Below are positions 10,002 through 20,219 of a stretch of 64,000 nucleotides of DNA, one piece after another. The notes below the pieces were generated by a model. It had not been told where the DNA came from. It saw only the letters and a list, made by a program, of their open reading frames with translations, and did no database searches. A program made the position numbers and the translations under genes. The stretch lies in NCBI GenBank assembly GCA_029204225.1, contig CM055113.1, positions 20,729,798 to 20,793,797 of the forward strand. The letters run 5' to 3'. How positions within the stretch are numbered: position 1 is the stretch's first letter; every line of letters begins with the position of its first letter. Source of the stretch: Diphasiastrum complanatum (taxonomy: Eukaryota; Streptophyta; Lycopodiopsida; Lycopodiales; Lycopodiaceae).

Positions 10002-10342
10002 TCATAATTGATAAATAAAAGAATTGCAAACATTTAAATTACATTCCATGCAAATGAAGATTCACGTAGAGTGCTTAACTTGTCGTCATCACTTTGTTTG
10101 CACCAGTCCTTGAAAATGTCCTTGTTGAAGACATGTGTGAGTTGCCTCATGCGAGTGATCACACGACCAACCCGCTCATCCTCCACTATGTTAGCGTGGT
10201 GGTCGTGTGATCACTCGCATGAGACAACCTACGAAACGAGAGGATGTTGACGAGTAGGATGCTCATTATTGATAAATAAAAAAATTGCAAAAATTTAAAT
10301 TACATTCCATGCAATTGAACATTCATGTAGAGGACTTAACTT
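10002..10342. repeat. Duplicated segment carrying a transposase scrap and an inverted repeat
   Basis: About 80 bp starting TCATAATTGATAAATAAAA at 10,002 recurs at 10,263 with a few changes. Between them, 10,085-10,190 repeats part of the transposase gene at 10,815-10,925 (minus strand, VFNKDIFKDW region). GTTGCCTCATGCGAGTGATC... at 10,141-10,168 then recurs inverted at 10,201-10,228 (27 of 28 bases pair). This is an abortive, rearranged copy of the neighbouring element's 3' part. Confidence 0.8.
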
Positions 10343-10486
10343 AAACAAATTATATATATTAATACATAAATTTTCCAATTACAAACATGTATAAGAATGA
10401 AGCGTCTAATTATTAGATTCAGTTGAATCGTCCCCCATCTGGCCATGGTCATCAGACTCATGTGACTGCGATGCATGAGAATGGGA

Positions 10487-11765
10487 CTACGATACCTGGT
10501 GCAATAAAGATGTGTAGATCCTGTACCCGCCACTGCCAAGGTGAGAAGGCCCTACAATCTCTAGTCGCTTCTTAGCTGCCTCTCGTTGTTGCTTGAAATG
10601 ATCTGGATTTTCTCGATTTTTTTTTGCAAACTTCCAGTCTTCCTTATGCATGTGGTATGGCCTAGATTTGCCAGCTCTCACCGCATCTCGGATCTTTGAT
10701 TTGTGGTGGCTCATCACGCCTCCCATGCGACGTGACATCCAGATTCGATCAAATCCCAAATCAGGAGAGGGGACTGGAAACTCTCTATACAACTGGTCAA
10801 TGACATAATTTTTGTCATCATCACTTTGTTTACGCCAGTCCTTGAAAAGGTCCTTGTTGAAGACCACATGCGTGAGTTGCCTCATGCAAGTTATCACACG
10901 ACCACCGCGCTCGTCCTCCACTATGTGCTTCTCTGCATCTATGTCATAATATGGCAAGACGTCAGCTAATGGAGAGGTGGCAGAGGGAGTGTCGAGAGGA
11001 GTGGCGTCGGGCCAGGGAAAAGTGGGTGGATTGGGGAAAGTGACGATCGCGAGAAGGTCAGGGAGGTGGCTGAAGAGGAGAAGGTTGGGGAGGAATTTGA
11101 GTGGGAGTGTAACCAATAGGGGTCTAAATGGGAATAAAAATGGGTGGAGTGGCCTAGCAAGAGGGATCATGGTGCCATGGAGTCCCGATAGGGGGCGTGG
11201 GTACCGAAGAAAGAAAAATATGAGGAGAGAGCGTAGGGGTGTCGGGATACTCAGGTGTGACAGATGCAAGAGTCATGGTATCACGTGCCATCCACGTTTC
11301 TTCTTGAATTATTGTTTCTCAAAGTAAGAAATCCCTATGACGAGGTCTGCTAGATGGATGTGCTGGACTCGAGGCTGTATGAAGCACGACGTCATCAGCA
11401 TCACTGCCACAACAAGAGCCACCGCTGAGGCGACTCCTCCTATGATCTCTCTTTTTTTGGCCGGAATGCCCGGAAGAGGCACTGGCATTAGAGTGCACGG
11501 GGGAGGGATTCCCGTCGGATAGACCCTCGTGGAAGAGAGAAACACCTCGGTCGAAGGGTTGTGGAGACTGGATCTCCTCAAAACGAGAGGCTATGGATGG
11601 GTAGTTGACCACCAATGTACTGGAACTTCATGCCTCCCAACGAGCCCGTAGTCTCTCCATAATCCTGCCCGCACGCAAGGGAGACATCTCATCCATATAA
11701 CTGAGGACCTCATCGTCACTCATGGATGAAAAACGGGACGACCCGCGACTGCGGCCAGATCCGTG
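10487..11765 (-). pseudogene. Plant transposase-like gene (En/Spm 'Transposase_24' style), copy 1
   Basis: Reading leftward, a Ser/Arg-rich N-terminal part at 11,765-11,319 (SMSDDEVLSYMDEMSPLRAG, then a Gly/Ser segment) is followed by a Pro-rich linker and a conserved domain at 10,950-10,490. Domain landmarks: VVFNKDLFKDWRK, IWMSRRMGGVMSHHKSKIRD, EDW, N-x-x-H-F-K-x-Q-R and SHLGSGGY. The SHxKSxxR...EDW...N...GSxSY layout resembles the plant Ptta/En/Spm accessory transposase domain. The 783-base frame at 11,269-10,487 starts with TTG, not ATG, and the 5' part has a stop, so the gene is spliced or broken. Role in transposition is inferred. Confidence 0.5.
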
Positions 11766-12159
11766 TCCTGGAGCAAGCAACAAAAGATAGTTTTAGAAAA
11801 TACACCCCTATAGAATGAATGAGTGTAAGAAATAAATTCAAATATATAAGTTTAGGGTCGAACAAAATAAGTCACTCCTTACATTCAACCATAGACAAAT
11901 AAATTATATTACACCCTAATAATCACAAAAACTGAAATTACATGTCGTGCGAGTCAATACATGTGAATAATTAAACTTTAAAACAAACAAATAAAATATT
12001 CCTACATGGTTTTGGGGCCAAATATCGTTCAATTACATAACTAGTCAGAGTTCAAAAATACATATAAACTAGCTACATTGATGTACAAATCAAAACGATA
12101 GATCTAAAAACATTTACATAAGTATTCGTAAACATGGAAAGATTGTTATAGAGCTAAAA
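11766..12159. other. AT-rich spacer between the two transposase-like copies
   Basis: No coding similarity; AT-rich, probably element interior or an intron of the right-hand copy. Confidence 0.3.
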
Positions 12160-13600
12160 CACTAGCTAGATCTATCTGATCCATCCTCATCGTGTTCATC
12201 ATATGGGGCTTGTTGTTCCTGCACATGCAACAGACATGAATTAGTCTTCTGATAAATGTATTGGAAGTGAGAGAGAATAGCGAATTTAAAGACCATAAAA
12301 TGTATTTGATGTCGTACCCGAGGAGTAGCATCCCAGTTTATCTGCAGGCCCCTCTCCAATCGAGTATACCCCTCGTTGCCACTGCCCAAGTGAGAAGCCC
12401 CTATGGTCTCTAGTCGACTCAAGCTGTCTCTTGCTGCTGCTTGAAGCGATCTAGATTATTTTTACATTCTTTATTTGCATACTTCCAGGCCTCTTTATTC
12501 ACGTAGGAGGGCCTACTTCTGCCAAATCTCACTACATCTCAGATCTCCGATTTGCGCTGGCTCATCGCGGATCCCATGCGGCTTCTCATCCATTTTCGTG
12601 CAACCTCCATTTTCTCAGATGAGACTGGGAACTCAGTACGCAGTTGATCAATGACGCGATTCTTGTGGTCATCGGTAACATTGTTCCAATCATGAAATAT
12701 GTCTCGGGGAAAGTATATATACATGAGATCCCTCATGCGCATGATCATCCTCTTGCCACTGACATTCTCAATGATGTGACCATTCCTGTCTATGTCATAC
12801 GATGGCAGGATGGTAGCTGGTGGAGATGTGGCCATGAGAGTGTCTACGGAGGTGGCCTCATATATGGGAGATGCCTCACTAAAGGGAGAATACTGAGGTT
12901 GTGAGGTGTGTGTATTGTGCTGGGGGGGAGAATAGCCAGGGGGGGTGGTGGGTCAGGAGGGGAGAATAGCCAGGGGCGACTGGAGGGGAGTGGCATGACC
13001 CCATGGTGAAGCGTGACCCCATGGAGTATAGCCAAAAGGATAGGTGTACTCAAGGTCAGTGGTTCCAGAGGTAGAAAAAATGTGAGGGGTGAACGAGGGT
13101 GTGTTGGGATTATTAGGTGTGAGAGAGACAAGAGTCGTAGTATCGTGTGCCCTACGTGCTGCCTCTTGGGTCAGTGTCTCTCGAAGTAGGGACTTCCCAC
13201 GATGAGATTTGCTTTGCGTACATGCATGACTTATGACCACATTGTCATCGCCACATCCTCCACAACAGGATACACTGAGACAACTCCTCCTATTTTGAGA
13301 GTGTTGGGAGGAAGCACTGGCAGTAGCGCCATGAGTGAGGGGGGGTCCCTCATCGGCGTGACCCTCATAGGAAGCAAAAACATGCGTGCAGTCTACATGA
13401 GGAGTCGACTGAATCTCCTCGGAGGATGTTGAGTATCCAACTATCCTGCTAGAGCTACAAGCCGCTCATCGAGCCCTCAGTCACTTTATCCTGTTGTGAG
13501 GAAGGCAACTGACCAAGTTAGCTGATCACCTCATCCTTGCTCATAGAGGAAAAGCAGGATGACCCGCGACTATGGCCTGACCTCTGGCTAGGGGATGCAT
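12160..13600 (-). pseudogene. Plant transposase-like gene, copy 2
   Basis: This is a paralogue of copy 1, same strand, about 1.8 kb to the right. 12,835-12,539 encodes YDIDRNGHIIEN ... DLMYIYFPRDIFHDW ... ARKWMRSRMGSAMSQRKSEI, then a stop where copy 1 has RDAVRAGK. Similarity resumes as RPSYVNKEAWKYANKE ... FKQQQE and, in a third frame, ASHLGSGNEGY (12,420-12,360). The N-terminal part at 13,590-13,440 (SMSKDEVISQLGQLP) matches copy 1's SMSDDEVLSYMDEM. In-frame stops and frame changes mark it as decayed. Confidence 0.55.
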
Positions 13601-13622
13601 CGGTTGACAGAATGGGAACAAC

Positions 13623-14088
<466 letters not shown>

Positions 14089-14196
14089 GTCATCTAAATT
14101 CAAACAAGTGTCAACGTCTTGACAACGGAAGATCTAGAATATAGAAGATCCTCCGCCATCAAATTACGTTGACACTTGTTTGAATCCAAATGAACC
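14089..14196. repeat. Imperfect 108-bp palindrome
   Basis: ATTCAAACAAGTGTCAACGT (14,098-14,117) is exactly inverted at 14,166-14,185. Pairing continues inward with mismatches through GGAAGATC/GATCCTCC almost to the centre, giving arms of about 50 bp. It could be a foldback MITE or a small-RNA hairpin; no target duplication is obvious. Confidence 0.8.
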
Positions 14197-14456
14197 TCAT
14201 GCAATCTTTTAGAGTTATTGAGTTTGAAGTAGCCGCAACATTATTCTCTCTTCGATGTGGTAAACCATTAGGATCAAGAATGCCGATGGCTTGTACACCA
14301 TCGGCCTCTTCAGTGGTGTCATAGCTAGAAGAAATACCCAATCGGCACAGACAACTCGATTCTAGAGCCAGTGAGTCCCCTTTGACTCCTCAATGAATTT
14401 GTGTCATCATTAATATTCCAAAAATTCATTGCACGTCCTAATCTTTCATCATAGTT
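14197..14456. other. Spacer, no gene recognised
   Basis: No similarity seen. A short minus-strand frame (14,341-14,159) is not convincing. Confidence 0.3.
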
Positions 14457-14492
14457 CTGCAAGGTGCTGCCCACAGTGTAAGCACGGGTGTG
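14457..14492 (+). mobile_element. Scrap of F-element interior
   Basis: GTGCTGCCCACAGTGTAAGC followed by ACGGGTG matches 58,690-58,715, the start of the F interior. It sits exactly where copia A copy 2 stops. Confidence 0.6.
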
Positions 14493-16394
14493 TCGTTTGT
14501 CTCTTGATCCCCTGATCCTTGCAGAAATTTATAAACTCTGTTGAAAAATACTCATCGCCACCATCTGATCTGAGGGTCTTAATATAATAATCTGTTTGTT
14601 TTTCAACTAGAGCCTTGAACTCTCTAAACTTGGCAAATATTTCTTGCTTATGAAATAAATCCAGATATGTCTACTGTAGTCATCAATAAATGTGATGAAA
14701 TAGTAACAACCACTAATGGACCTAGTTTGTATTGGTCCACACAGATCACTATGAACGATCAAGAATGCCATTGGCTCTTCTTGCTCCATCTTTGGAAAAT
14801 CTCTCTCTATGTTGTTTTCCCAAAATGCAACCCTCACAAATTTTTCCTTCAAAAGAGATATCAAGAAATCCAACAACTAAATTACCTCTTGAAGTATTTG
14901 CAAGCTTTGGGCACTGATATGACCAAACCTTTGATGCCAAAGATCACTTTGACTATCAACAGTGCTTACCATAGCTTGAGTAAAAGATCTCGCATTCAAT
15001 TTGTAGAGTCAATTCCCGTTGACTGTAGCTCCTGTAGCAATCACTTTGTAGTGATTCTTGATGTCTTTGACAAGACATTTGTCACTGTCAAACTCAACCT
15101 TGAGTTGTTGATCAGCCATCGTCCCAACAGATAGTAGATTGTTAGCTAAGCCAGGTACATATTGCACATTGCTTATATGCTTTATCTTTCCGTTGGCTAA
15201 CGTCACTGGTACCACTCCAACTCCTTTAACAGATAGCAATTTGCCATCAGCTTGTCCAACTTCATCACCATTGTCAGTATTCTGGAGTTCTGAAAACTAC
15301 TCTTTCCTTGAAGTCATGTGTTTGGATGCACCACTATCAATGTACCAGGTATCCTTGGCTTCATGACTTGTCATTAATGTTGTAATGAACAATTTTGAAC
15401 TCTCACCTGTATCATCTTCATATTGATCATCATCGTATTGATGTTGATCAGTATAATTGTCTTCATAATAATAGTCATCAAATTGATGTTGATCAGCATA
15501 ATTTCTCGCTTGCCATTTGTCTTTTCTTTGTTCCATCTCCTTCTGTTTCTTGAAACATTCACACTCCCACTGACCAGGTTTGTTGCAGTACCTACAATTT
15601 CAAGGTTTATTTTGTCTTGAATAGCCGCGTCCTTGACTTTGGTCTTGATTCCAATTATCTCGATTCAGAGTATCATTGACTTGCTCATGAAATTGTTGAA
15701 ATGATCCTCGGCTCGAGTTTCCTCCTCTCGATTGATACTTTCCATGGCCAAATCTTCCACCTCATCCTCTAACTGCAAGAGCTTGATCATAGCTCCTGTT
15801 ACGATGATTCAGGTTCTCTTGATGTTGCTCTTCTTGCAAAAGCAATCCACCTAGTTCTTCATAGGTTGGAAGATTTTCTCTTGTGGCTATACTCATCACA
15901 AACATCTGATGTGACTCACTCAGACTATTCAATGTCTATTGCACGATCTCACGATCTTGTACTCGCTCTCCAACTGCTGCTAATTGATCACGGATCTCTT
16001 TGATCTTCAGTATGTGATCAACAATAGTTGCACCATCATCCATCCACAATGTATGCAACTTTGTCTTTAGAAATAGTATTTGAGATGTATTTGTCATTTC
16101 AAAAAATGCCTTCAATGTATCCCACGCTTCTTTTGGTCCTTCTGAATCTGAAACTTATAGAATAAATGCATCTCTAACTGATAAGTTGATGACATTTTGG
16201 GCTTTCTGTCTTCTCCTATCAAATGCCCGCTGATATTCTTCAATCACTGCCCTTGTCTCTTCACCTGTTACGATCTCTCATAGCTCCTTTTTCATCAAAA
16301 TTTTTTAGTTTGAATTTCCAAACTGCATAGTTGTTGGCACCTTCCAATTTGCTTGACTCATTAAGGACACCCTCACTTAGAGTTGCCATTATTG
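14493..16394 (-). pseudogene. Copia A copy 2 gag-protease-integrase, 3' truncated
   Basis: It reads from the gag ATG at about 16,390 (MATLSEGVLNESSKLEG) leftward. Gag is riddled with frameshifts but keeps the segment that copy 1 lost. The knuckle-protease part follows (DTWYIDSGASKHMTS at about 15,330; MLSVKGVGVVPVTLANGKI). Then come the integrase pre-core (GCILGKQHRERFSKDG at about 14,810), core motifs VHSDLCGP, FIDDYSRH and RSDGGDEY, and EFINFCKDQGIKRQTT, which copy 1 lacks. It ends there at about 14,492, so the third catalytic residue, RT and RNase H are missing. Identity to copy 1 is high. Confidence 0.82.
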
Positions 16395-16439
16395 GATAGA
16401 TGAGTCTGGATCACAAAATTTATTCACAACACAGAACTG

Positions 16440-16700
16440 TAAATTTTTTGGTTGTACACCGGATATCAGTATGACGCGCAGGTGCACGACTGCTCGAGAT
16501 TCTCTTTACCTCTAGCGCGTCGCTCTGATATTGGTACTGATATGTGATATCGGTATGACGCGCGAATGTACGACTGCTCTTGGTTTTCTTTACCTCTGGC
16601 GCCTCGATCCGATATTGGTATGGATATGCTATATCTGTATGACGCGCGGATGTACAACTGCTCAAGATGTTTCCGACCTCTGACACATCGATCCAATATT
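16440..16700 (-). repeat. 84-bp tandem repeats, copia A copy 2
   Basis: Three units as in copy 1 (TACCAATAT ... AGGTAAAGAAA ... GCGCGTCATAC ... GATAT), again just upstream of gag. The repeat frame again encodes Y-Q-Y, E-V-K-K/R and A-R-H-T-D-I blocks, but here a stop ends it before gag. Retention of three in-phase units in both copies shows the array is part of the element. Confidence 0.85.
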
Positions 16701-16990
16701 GGTACGAAAAAGATTAAAAATAGAGAGAATATAAGAACTTTCAGAGGGAATATTCTAGATTCCCCACTTCGGCGCGGTAGCTACGCCGTCTCCTCTTTGT
16801 AGAGATTTCAAAATGTGTGATCGTTCAAAAGACAGAGATCAATAATGTGAAAAGTATGAAGCCTCCTAACTCTGAATGGCAGTACTAGACACTGTCTAGT
16901 GTAATTTGTGTTACTCCAAACAAACAAATGAGAGATTTCTTCGCAAACCTCTCACACAAATAGCACTTTCCACAACAACTAGGAAGTATG
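16701..16990 (-). mobile_element. Copia A copy 2 leader/LTR part
   Basis: This is the reverse complement of 1,605-1,889 with few differences (includes ACACTAGACAGTGTCTAGT, itself a palindrome, CACTAGACAGTGTCTAGTA). It is cut at 16,990 where F LTR sequence begins. Confidence 0.8.
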
Positions 16991-17351
16991 CTTCAATGTT
17001 AATAAAAAGTGGCCAGTAAACTAAGTATTGTGCCAAGTAGATCAAATGTATATTTAATTTTAATTGGGAGACACCTTTACTTTAATTTGACATCTGATGA
17101 GGACATCAGATTTTATAAAGGTGGGGTGGATGTTGTAAAGTTACCTTTACAAGCTTTACTTTCGGCGCCAGCATTGTTCCTGGCGCCCGCAGCACCCCTG
17201 CTACTCCTGGCACCGCTCCCGGTGCCGCTCCCGGCGCCACTGTAATCAGGCGATGCCAAGTTCCTATGGCTGAAAATCTTTGATCGGTTCTAGCGAAGTC
17301 CAAAGAGCTCAGATCGAAGTGCAATCACCTCACACGATCTAGGCATGATTA
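16991..17351 (+). mobile_element. F-family LTR, 5' portion
   Basis: GCTTCAATGTTAATAAAAAG at about 16,986 and the following 345 bp match the first part of the LTRs at 47,431 and 61,023 (CATCAGATTTTATAAAGG, ATGGCTGAAAATCTTTGATC). A GGCGCC-rich block lies at 17,164-17,240. Similarity ends at GATTAAAG (17,351). The element interior is absent. Confidence 0.85.
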
Positions 17352-17475
17352 AAGCACCACCTCCACATCCACATCCACCTCCACCTCCACCTCCATCTCC
17401 ACCTCCACCTCCACCACCTCCTCCTCCACCACCACCACCACCACCACCTCCACCACCTCCACCACCACCACCTCC
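17352..17475. repeat. CCACCT/CCACCA microsatellite
   Basis: About 120 bp of CCACCT, CCACAT and CCACCA units. It yields poly-proline on the plus strand and poly-glycine or poly-tryptophan frames on the minus strand; none of these is a gene. Confidence 0.95.
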
Positions 17476-17632
17476 AAGTTCTGCCGTAGCTGGCCCAAGT
17501 AGGACCGTAGAGCGTGGCAAGGGTAGGCCGGCCCCTCGTGCAGCACCATGGGCTGGAAAGGAGCTCCATAGGATGCAGCCACCACCTCCTTGACCGTGCA
17601 GGAAGCACAGGATAGCTAAGCAATTAGCTCGA

Positions 17633-17977
17633 ATGTTGATCATCCTCATGCACCAAACTAACTTTAAAAAAACCAATGCACAAAGGCATACAAAAAAACT
17701 TACAAAGTGGCTCCAAGATATAAGGAGGTATCAGAAGTCTGTAAAATTTCTAATACCTAGGGCCCCATTTGTGAGACTTGCTAAAGAAATAATCGATGAA
17801 TTTTTCTTGGGGAACAAAGTTATGGCAGATGTTGTGTCCGTGATACCAGAGTTTGCGAAAATGTACCTAATGCAGCTTTTCGAGGACTCATTTTTGTGTG
17901 CAGTACACGGGAAGAGAGTCACAATACTCCAGAAGGATCTCCACCTAGCTAGAAGGCTAAGGAGAGAGCGCAATTAA
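17633..17977 (+). CDS. Divergent histone H3-fold protein (CENH3-like features)
   Basis: 114 aa, intronless. Family knowledge: H3 pairs with H4 in nucleosomes; the CENH3 variant marks centromeres. Seen: basic tail (11-26), alphaN IRRYQKS (30-36), [14 protein letters not shown] (40-53), alpha2 with [20 protein letters not shown] (78-97), and alpha3 [13 protein letters not shown] (101-113). LIP, EDS and LARRL match CENH3s; canonical H3 has LIR, EDT and LARRI. Loop 1 has H3 length, the CENH3 loop tryptophan is absent, and the end RRERN is H3-like. VIPEF (70-74) puts a proline where ALQEA should be in alpha2. The start ATG is the first after an in-frame stop at 17,591; the usual A-R-T-K tail is not recognisable, although CRKHRIAK just upstream in the same frame hints at one. 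It could be a retrocopy, a decayed H3 or a real variant. Confidence 0.7.
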   Translation: MLIILMHQTNFKKTNAQRHTKKLTKWLQDIRRYQKSVKFLIPRAPFVRLAKEIIDEFFLGNKVMADVVSVIPEFAKMYLMQLFEDSFLCAVHGKRVTILQKDLHLARRLRRERN

Positions 17978-18221
17978 AAATATCATGTACATGATTTTAT
18001 TTATAATATACTGAAGATTTGGTGTTAAATATATTGAAGAATTTCAGGTTATATGAATGCATATTGTTGTGATTGAGTTTAATATCTAATTTCAGTACTA
18101 TTTATATGAATGCAGTGATTTGAAAATTTTAGTACCATCTATGTGAATGCAATGATTTAAAATTTTTAGTACTATGGGAATGGTGGTTTCTTGTAGCATG
18201 TTGTGGCTAAGATAGGTTTCC
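17978..18221. other. 3' flank of the H3-like ORF with 37-bp repeats
   Basis: At 18,093-18,172 a unit beginning AGTACTATTTATATGAATGC repeats as AGTACCATCTATGTGAATGC, each followed by ATTTRAAAATTTT; a partial third unit follows. I see no downstream gene. Confidence 0.6.
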
Positions 18222-18321
18222 TTGCCTTGCGTGAAAATCATGCCCAGGTGCGACCAGGGGCTGTTTGACCAGGTCAAACGGCCCCTGGTCGCGGCTTGGC
18301 ATGATTTTCATGCCAGGGCAA
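18222..18321. repeat. 100-bp near-perfect palindrome
   Basis: The arms run from TTGCCTTGCGTGAAAATCAT inward to GTTTGACC (18,270) and from GGTCAAAC (18,272) out to ATGATTTTCATGCCAGGGCA. The axis is at 18,271 with a single-base spacer. The inner 40 bp pair almost fully (GCGACCAGGGGC with GCCCCTGGTCGC). The GC-rich core contrasts with the AT-rich flanks. Confidence 0.9.
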
Positions 18322-18440
18322 AGACCCAAGAAATTTTTATCAGAGAAAAAAAAATTAAATTCTAAATTCAAAGAATAAGCACATCATATAATTACAACAG
18401 ATAATTAGGAGAGTCCACAAGAAAAAAACGACAAAATCTT
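18322..18440. other. Short AT-rich spacer
   Basis: No features seen. Confidence 0.3.
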
Positions 18441-19856
18441 TATTCACGTTCAGTCCATTTCCTTCAGAGAGGACTTCAGCTTCTTTGATCGATTTTCTGA
18501 TGACATTATTGGTTTTAACATTTCTAATGCTAATTTAGGAGCATCACTCTCATTCTCATAAGGTTAAACTCGAGAGAATGAGCCGGGTCTCGAATCAAGG
18601 ACAGAAATCATCCAAAATGGCTTTTCAGAGGACAAAGTAAGTCTTTGGAATTGACGATGACAACTCCACCTCACCAATGTGCTTGGAGAGCGCTTTGCAT
18701 TTAAGAAGCTCCATTGGTCCATTTGGACTGTACTTGTTGCTGAAGTAGAAAATAAAGTTGTTGGGCAAGTTCCCAATGTAGTGGGCCATAGACCTGTCCA
18801 GAGTTCCTGCTTCAACTTTCTCTCGAACGCCACCCCTTCGCATAGCAAATGCATCAAGCTCCACTGCATCCTGCATTTGGTTCACATTATTGCAAAATGA
18901 GTATAATGAAGACAAAGAAATATAACAAAAATACACAAGTGGAAGCTGAATTCCTTTGCCTTTGTACTTCACGTCAGCAGTTTTCCCTTCGAGTACTTTG
19001 AATGGCCTCATTTGAACTGGTGGTGGTTGAAGCGTTTTCAATTGGCAAAGCACTCTTTCCAGTGCTTGCTCGATGCTGTCCATGTCATGGCCGATCAACT
19101 TCTCATATGTGTCGTCGGGCTAGGTGTGGTCGAAAGTGGAACTGCCATTCTGCAAATTTACCAATGCCGCCAACATCTTATCTTCTCGCAAGTCAAAAAT
19201 ATGTTGCAAGTCATGCATGAACACATACTCTTGCCCATCAATGATGATTGGAGCAAGGCCATGGATTCGAAGCACGACATCATCGACTCATCTATATCGT
19301 CTGACTCCGTTGATGTGGATGCACCTGTTGTCTCTTGCGCAGCCAAGATTGTTTCGTGCTCCGCGGATAAATCTTACTCTTCTTTAGAGTCGTCCATCTC
19401 ATTCACCTGCTCACTAGGATTGTGTTTGTTGCGGGCCACAGTCGTTGGAAACTCATTAAGCAAAAAAATAACAGTAATCTCATTGGATAGAAACTTCCTT
19501 CCTACACTTTCAAAATCAAAAGTTTTCAGTTGATCCTTGGTCAGCTCCAAGTAATGATCGTTACCCAAGTGACTAATAAATCCGTTGAGACAAGCGATAA
19601 ATGGTCTATCTCCTTTCCATATATAACTAAGCAATTTATATAGAATCCACATGATAGTTGAGCCAGAAATTTGTATGGCATAAGGCTTCAAAGTCTCATC
19701 TATATACTCACTCACATACGTGAATGCATCCGTATTAGCCCATAGAGTGGCAAGCGTGTCTATTCTACCGGTGAACATACAATAAATATGACCTAATTGA
19801 TCTAAAACCTATGTGGGGGCTAGCAGATTGGCCAACTCTATTTTAGAGTATGACAT
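18441..19856 (-). pseudogene. H1 transposon second ORF, unknown protein
   Basis: From an ATG at 19,856 it reads MSYSKIELANLLAPT, a stop, then VLDQLGHIYCMFTGRIDTLATLWANTD and on to 19,374, ending in the acidic VNEMDDSKEE. A Ser-rich stretch (TGASTSTESDDIDESMM) and AMRRGGVREKVEAGTLDRSMAHYIGN (about 18,840-18,760) follow in other frames. It lies directly downstream of the H1 transposase-like ORF on the same strand, so it may be a second element gene or the decayed C-terminal end. I do not recognise a family. Interruptions: one early stop and at least two frame changes or introns. Confidence 0.4.
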
Positions 19857-20219
19857 TGTGATGCAACAGAACATTAATTTACCAGCAAACTAGTAGTCTA
19901 ATTAAACAAGACAAACTAAATTACGAGGACAGAAATTTCAACAAAGCAAGAAGTGACAACAAAATGAAAACCCACACTCTTATATAGAGAGATGTGTTTC
20001 CAAAAATAGATATTATTATAAAACAAAATAAAACAATTTCTATTTATAACAACAATCCAATTCGTCAGTACTATTTATCACAAAGGAATATTCGAATTAC
20101 AATCCAACATAAATTGCTTTTATTCCATCTCATATGTTCCATAGCTTCTCTAGCGTTGTTTTTCAAAACATTGGATGTTGGTGTCCTCGGCATCCATCTC
20201 TTTCCAACTCGGACTCTAG
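19857..20219. other. Spacer inside H1
   Basis: AT-rich; no coding similarity between the two H1 reading regions. Confidence 0.3.

Noticed and set aside
11319-11615. A stand-alone Ser/Arg-rich minus-strand protein
   Set aside because: Best explained as the N-terminal part of transposase-like copy 1; copy 2 has a matching region.
17290-17676. Poly-Gly, poly-Trp and poly-Pro frames around 17.35-17.6 kb
   Set aside because: All derive from the CCACCT microsatellite; frames on both strands are equally open, so none is favoured as coding.
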